Below, one piece after another: positions 58,672 through 64,000 of a DNA stretch of 64,000 bases (position 1 is the first letter of the stretch; each line of letters opens with the position of its first letter). The notes beneath the pieces were generated by a model. It saw only the letters and a program-made list of their open reading frames with translations, was not told the DNA's origin and did not search any database. Position numbers and translations under genes: made by a program. The stretch comes from Nilaparvata lugens (lineage: Eukaryota; Arthropoda; Insecta; Hemiptera; Delphacidae), in contig NC_052511.1 of NCBI RefSeq assembly GCF_014356525.2, positions 34,168,687 to 34,232,686 of the forward strand, written 5' to 3'.

Positions 58672-59467
58672 CAAATGCTCCGCTTTGCAGACGATATTGC
58701 AATAGTGGCACAAGATAAAGGTAATCTAGAGAGAGCACTGCATACCTTGCATGACATTCTCAAAAATGAATTTTACATGGAGATAAATAAGGCTAAGACA
58801 GAAGTGATGATCTGCTCCAAGAATCCTGATTTTGAAATAGTAAAGATAGAGAATAACGCCCTCAAACAAGTAAAAAAATTTAAATACTTGGGTAGCATTA
58901 TTTCAGAGGATGGAAAAGACAAAGAAGACATTTAGGAGTACCGCCGTATAAGAGAAGCCAAGGCCATTTTCATCAATAAACGGAATGTGCTTTCCTCCAA
59001 AAGTCTGAATTTGGATTTGAGAAAGAGATTTATAAAGAGTTGTATCTGGAGTATTGCACTATATGGCTCAGAGACATGGACTATCGGTAAGGCGGAAGAA
59101 AAGGCAATTAATGCATTTGAAGTATGGTGTTGGAGGCGAATGCTGAAAATAAAATGGACCGATAGAATAACAAATGAAGAAGTTTTTCAAAGGGCTGAAG
59201 AGACACAAAAAACTCTATTGAAATCTCTTAGGGACAGACGGCATTCTTGGATAGGACATATTATAAGACACAGCGAATTCACGCTAACAATACTGGAAGG
59301 TGCAATCAGTGGACAACGGGCTCGTGGAAGACCCCGGCTACAATATTTGAAGCAGATAACCCGGGATCTTGGGGTCCAGAGCTATACCCAACTAAAACAG
59401 CTGGCTCTGGACAGACAAAGATGAAAAGCTGCCAACCAATCGGACGATTGAAGCAGAAGAAGAAGAG
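58672..59467 (+). mobile_element. 5'-truncated LINE fragment inserted in the foldback element
   Basis: The fragment starts within the reverse transcriptase at CAAATGCTCCGCTTTGCAGA and ends in a GAAGAAGAA tail at about 59467. AAGAGA before the start and AGAGA after the tail look like a short target duplication. 5' truncation is the usual outcome of LINE insertion. Confidence 0.75.
58675..59424 (+). pseudogene. C-terminal half of a LINE reverse transcriptase
   Basis: It opens directly at the catalytic box LRFADDIAIVAQ, with both Asp present, and continues through KAKTEVMICS and FKYLGSIISEDG. A TAG at 58933 interrupts the frame, which then resumes unchanged with YGSETWTIGKAEEKAINAFE, WIGHIIRHSEF and RGRPRLQYL before ending at 59424. 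The C-terminal layout is that of RTE/Jockey-type elements. The endonuclease and the N-terminal RT part are absent. Confidence 0.8.
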
Positions 59468-59897
59468 ATAAATCCATGAGATCCAGAGGATGGATTCTTC
59501 ATGGTATTGATGATCTAGTAAAACAAGAAATTTCTAAGAATATCAATTTTTGAAAAAGTTATTCAATTTACCAAAAATGACTCAACTAAAAGTTATTTTC
59601 AGTAAATTGCATAACTATCTTGAAAATTGATATTTTCAGAAAATTTTTGTTCTACTAGATAAACAATACCATGAAGAATCCTCTGAATCTCATAGATTTA
59701 TCTCTTACCGAATTTGAAATGTTCTGTCCCCAAAATTTAAACTTTAGGCGCTCATATCTCAAAAAGTAATGATCGAAAAAAATGTTTTCCTGAGAAAACT
59801 TTTTCATTTTGATAGCTTGATGATATGCAAACAGAAAAACTTCGAAAAAAACCGCGAGTAGAAAGTTTATTTTAAGCCTTTGCACATCCTTAAGAGC

Positions 59898-60779
59898 AAG
59901 ATGATGGCAAGAATTAGAATTGAAGTAGAAAATTTGATACAATGACGTTCATTTATGGAGGAGAGTAGATAAGGCATTGAAAGTGAGAGAATAGATAGTG
60001 TGTGAAAGAGAGAGAGTGATGAAAAAGGGAATTAAATGACTAGTATGATAGGAAGATCAATGTATTGGAAAAAGAAGGATGGAAGGAGGAGAAGAAAATC
60101 AATGAAACGTGTGGATTGAGGTAGTAAATCATGTATAATATAGTAATTATTAGATAATAGTATAAGATAGAATAATGTAAGGGAATATCGGAGATAATAA
60201 TCGGATAATATCAGTGAAATGTGTAAGGTCACGAGAAACAAACGATGCCAAGAGATGTCAAGAAATTAAAGGTTGTATAAATTTAGAAGGGGAAGCAACA
60301 AGATGTTGCGAAAGTTGAACTCATATTGGATTTTGATTTGTATAACATTGATATTTAAATGTGGAAAAAATTCAATGAGACAATTTAGTGTAGAAATTGA
60401 AATGGACATAACGTACATAATATTTGGACGATTTGAAACAAATTGATTATTAAATAGAAATATTGAATAGCCTGTTTTTCCACTATTTTATTGTTTGCCC
60501 TATCCAATAAATAAATAGATATTCCATCACGAAACGTGATTAGATTCTTCGAAATGAACAGCACTGTATGAAATCTATCTCTGAGTATTGGTTGATATTC
60601 AAATTATTATTATTGAGATTCAACTCCTCTCTCACATCTGTACAAATATCATATTTGCATAGTCGATAGTGATTAAAAACATTCACTCGATATATTGATA
60701 TTTGTGAATTATTATTTGTACCCATGTAAACACTCCTATTCAACAAAATCCATTTGCATTTCTCGAAATACGGTTCACA
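59898..60779. other. No recognised feature
   Basis: Purine-rich and then AT-rich sequence with no convincing frame or repeat. Confidence 0.35.
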
Positions 60780-61345
60780 TTCTGTTTGATGCAGTGTCGC
60801 CCGTCGAGCTGTATCAACACAGCCTAATTAGAGCCGAGGCTCAACCCCATCCTGGTCCTCCCCCCCTCCCCCAGACACATTGGTCGAGAGCTCTGGCACT
60901 CACTTCGATCATCCAATCAAATCGTTGACACAGGAAATCGTCGCATATGTAACTAGAACCTTGTCTTTTGCCTAACGAAGCCAGCTTAGTAAATGATTGC
61001 CTTCAAAGCTGCCGTGCGCGTTTACTGACGGAAATCGATTCAATTTTATCGCGTTGACTTCAAAGCCCGTCTAATTGCAAGCTGCTTTGATCGAAGGCCT
61101 GACTACGTCTACCTGTCGACCGCCTTATCACACTACTTCAATCTCAAATTACAATAAACGGAATGATAGTGACACACGCCACCATCACTGAGAAAAACTT
61201 GCAATTGCTTGTTGTTGAAATTCGCGAGCACTTTGACAGCATCAACATGAGTAGATAACATCAGTGGAATTATTTTTGATGCGATCAAGCTGGAAGCATT
61301 AGAAGAGCTTGTGAGTTGTGCGTAGGAGTGGATCAGTCAAGCAAA
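60780..61345. other. Higher-complexity, GC-richer block, possible regulatory or 5' exon sequence
   Basis: The block has a balanced composition and little simple sequence (for example GTCGCCCGTCGAGCTGTATC, CGTGCGCGTTTACTGACGGA, TTGATCGAAGGCCTGACTAC), unlike the AT-rich flanks. No long frame crosses it. It could be conserved noncoding DNA, a promoter or a noncoding exon; nothing decides between these. Confidence 0.3.
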
Positions 61346-62659
61346 GTAGTAGGGTGACTTCATCAGTACTTTTACCAATCTTTATGGAATATTATAAATT
61401 ATTATTTACTTGAGCATTAATTATTATTGAATTGAATATTCACAGTGAAAGACAACTACTATAGGGTTTACCAACTACTGTACTTGGTAAAAAACTTAAT
61501 ATAATTATATATGATGAAGATAACTACTATACTATACGGTTCCTGTGTGATTCATATAGTCCTGTATTGGATTCCTAGAAGGAATTCCCTAGTTGGATCT
61601 AGAAGGAATGTTGATAAGTTTTTAATTAGAAGATGTGAAAACTTAAACGTTTAATGAGTTATTTTGTCAAATATCCAATTTATTCAATGACGATAATGCA
61701 TTTCTGTATTGTTTAGTTGTTTCTTGGTTAATTTATTTAGTATTAGCTTCAAGTGCATCATTTATTCGATTAGATTATCTTTATTGCTTGATTTGTTCTT
61801 CAAAGCATGTTACTGGTTCCATCAGAAACTGATTCATCAATTTAGATTTTCTTTTATGATGTGAATTATCTTTGTGAAGCAAAAATAATGTTCTTCGAAT
61901 TACTTAAAATGACTGTGCTGAGAGAGATGAATCCATAAATGTGTGTGATAGAATTTTATGGAAATTCAAACATCCAAGAATAATGAAAATGATTAGATGA
62001 AAAGTCATTTTTAGGGGGCATTAAATGGGATATACTTCGTATTCAAATAGGCAAACAAACTTGTCATAATATTCCAACTGGAATAATTTTTCATTCTATA
62101 ATCAACAGTTTAACCCTGTAGCCCTGAATCTTCATAGAGTTTTTTGGCAAGCTGATTTTCTGTGTGCTTAGCCTTGCCCTGATGCTAACTGGAACAGTAG
62201 AAGGCTGAGTCGGGATTATTTTCAGAAGGGTTGAGCTGGAAACAAATTAATAATCCAGACAAAGGATTAAAGTATCGATGCGTCATTCCGCATCACTGAC
62301 TGGAAGACTTTTCCAATAATCGAATCAGCTACCCATTCTCCCCCTTCACATGCCTTCTCATTATTAAAAAGTCGTCACTTATCCTGCGAAGCGTGTTCTG
62401 GAAATAAACAACAGAATATTATTGTGTTCATCATCTCAGAGTATCAATTTTTCCACTCTTTTTGACTGGAGTTGAATTTGAAACAAGATAAGCAATATTA
62501 ATGAATGAGTTTTGACTGGATCAATTATTATAATTTCGTTTAGATAATATTCTGTTTCTGATTCACTCTTCTTTTGAAACATTACAGAATTCAGGAAACT
62601 GGGATAATGATATCTTTCATAAGAATGATTTTGAATGAGAGTTAATTCATTTCCTACCT
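61346..62659. other. No recognised feature
   Basis: Mostly AT-rich sequence; 62140-62410 is more complex but has no recognisable coding content. Confidence 0.35.
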
Positions 62660-62671
62660 TATAATGTAGAT

Positions 62672-63330
62672 TTGATAAACAAATACAAAACTTATAGAAA
62701 CGCATTAAATAGTATAATAAGCAGAACGAAAGAAGTATATCACAAAACCAAAATTGAAGCGTGTAATAATAATAGTCCAATACTTTGGAGATATATAAAT
62801 GAAGCCATTGGTGAAGATAAAAAGGATGGTTGCAAAATTGGAGTTGACGCCGCTAATTTGAATGATTTCTTCACAAATGTGGGATCAAGGCAGGCCCAAA
62901 AGGTTAGGAATAATCTCACAAGCTTCCATAACAATGATATCACACCTGTTTTGATTTTTTTCCTAAAACCCACAAATTTCAATGAGGTTGAATCTAAAAT
63001 TAAGGAACTAAAAATTAATACTATTATTTTTTATGAATGTTTTGAGCAAGGCTACTTTCCTAAATATTCCAAAAAAGCCAAAATAAAACCGCTTTTCAAA
63101 CAAGGTGATCCCTCAGACCCAAGTAACAGACCCAAGTAGATCAATTAGTCTTATCAGTAATTTAGCAAAAATTTTTGAAAAAATCATTAATAAAAGACTT
63201 GTGATGTTCTTGAATAAGCATAATATAATAAATAATAGTCAATATGGCTTTCAAACATGTAAAAATACCGAAGATGCTTCAATTGAATTTACTAATACCG
63301 TCTCCCAGAACCTCAATATTCTAATCTAAA
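62672..63330 (+). pseudogene. LINE reverse transcriptase fragment, internally deleted
   Basis: The first frame (62672-63139) contains the pre-RT linker and the start of RT (NNNSPILWRYINEAIG, LNDFFTNVGS), then jumps to FEQGYFPKYSKKAKIKPLFK and QGDPSDPSN. The segment between, normally about 60 residues containing the DGIS-type motif, is missing. A frameshift near 63120 leads to SRSISLISNLAKIFEKIINK and QYGFQTCKNTEDA, and the frame stops where repeat Y begins. CR1/Jockey-type is likely. It is inactive. Confidence 0.75.
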
Positions 63331-64000
63331 AATCTGGTGTGGTGCACTCACACAACTTTCCTTGCCGTTATGAAAATTGATCAAATGACGATAGTGTTCC
63401 CGCGCATCATAAGTCTACTTTTCCAAGATTTGAGCCAGCTGGTGACAGGACAATAACGCTGCAGATAGGTACACAAAGTCTGCTATCTCTTCATAGTGAA
63501 TGATTTAATAGAATCAACAACAGTAGTTGCCAACAGTTTGCAATTGAATAATCTTATTTTCTCGAATTTCGAGCTTATTTTCAATTTTAGGTGAAAATGT
63601 TACTGAACACTAATTGTAGAGATTAAGCTCAATCTTTTCCACCTAGAATTTTTTGTTTAATTTGTATCTGAAGCCTGATAATTGGGAATCTAAAATCAAA
63701 CTTTGCATAGATGGTGCAGTGCTCCTCAAATTTTTACAGATATGGGACTTGTGACAGTTGATAAAGCTTGTCAATGACTTTTCTAGGTATGAATTTGATC
63801 AAAATCGTTGGAGCCGTTTTCGAGAAAATCGCGAAAAACCTGTTTTTGACAACATTTTCGCCATTTTAGCCGCCATCTTGGATTGCATTTGATCGAGAAT
63901 GTTCGTGTCGGATCCTTATAGTGTGAGGGCCTTAAGTTCCAAATTCCAAGTCATTCCGTTAATTGGGAGATGAGATATCGTGTACACAGATACACATACA
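63331..64000 (+). mobile_element. Interspersed repeat Y, copy 3, cut by window end
   Basis: Begins AAAAATCTGGTGTGGTGCAC directly after the LINE fragment. It contains a GAGCCGTTTTCGAGAAAATC / CGCCATTTTAGCCGCCATCT segment and reaches the ACACAGATACACATACA microsatellite at the window end. It is more diverged in the middle than copies 1 and 2. Confidence 0.7.

Larger units (their letters stand above)
58467..59897. mobile_element. Foldback element with ~310-bp arms, split by a LINE insertion
   Basis: The left arm runs 58467-58671 and resumes after the insertion at about 59468-59550. The right arm (about 59620-59897) is its inverted copy. Mirrored landmarks include GCAAAGGCT, CATCATCAAGCTATCAAAATG-type sequence, TTTTTGAGATATGAGCGCCT, GGACAGAACATT, CGGTAAGAGA and CTTCATGGTATTG. 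Joining the two left parts makes the arms colinear, which shows that the LINE piece arrived later. Confidence 0.78.

Overview
The window looks like repeat-rich nuclear DNA from an insect. The base composition is AT-rich, the one long gene is split by introns, and most of the sequence is transposons and their debris. Short motifs such as TAGGCCTAC and the style of the repeats suggest a hemipteran, possibly a planthopper or leafhopper. That placement is inference.

Host genes are few. (1) Nine exons of an animal haem peroxidase (chorion peroxidase/peroxinectin type) run on the + strand from 7182 to 16365. They carry the catalytic Arg, the proximal His and a natural stop. The 5' exons with the distal His lie outside the window. 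Two consecutive introns use GC donors. (2) A single-exon 451-residue type I membrane protein at 17930-19285 belongs to no family I recognise. (3) On the - strand, tail to tail with it, two tiny reading frames 46 nt apart resemble SMIM4 and C12orf73/BRAWNIN, two complex III assembly factors. This matches the bicistronic sloth1/sloth2 arrangement known from Drosophila.

Mobile DNA, left to right: a broken hAT transposase (1-2868); an RTE-like LINE with an intact ORF1 and a broken ORF2 (about 2880-6812); MITEs, a tRNA-derived SINE and a LINE tail inside peroxidase introns; and a nested repeat block at 20.8-25.5 kb with a 674-bp near-identical tandem duplication, long inverted arms and a mariner-like element with 250-bp inverted repeats. 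Further composite TIR elements follow (26-36 kb), one built around arrays of the palindrome TATTGATATCAATA. Degraded minus-strand errantivirus remnants lie at 37.4-39.1 kb.

The right part holds a 680-bp tetranucleotide microsatellite (47.1-47.8 kb) and a young BEL/Pao element with 98%-similar LTRs and a 5-bp target duplication (48190-54418). It also has tandem repeats and a MITE (55-56.8 kb), and a foldback element split by a 5'-truncated LINE (58467-59897). A deleted LINE reverse transcriptase runs into a third copy of an interspersed repeat at the window end. Long stretches, especially 39-46 kb and 57-62 kb, show nothing I can assign.
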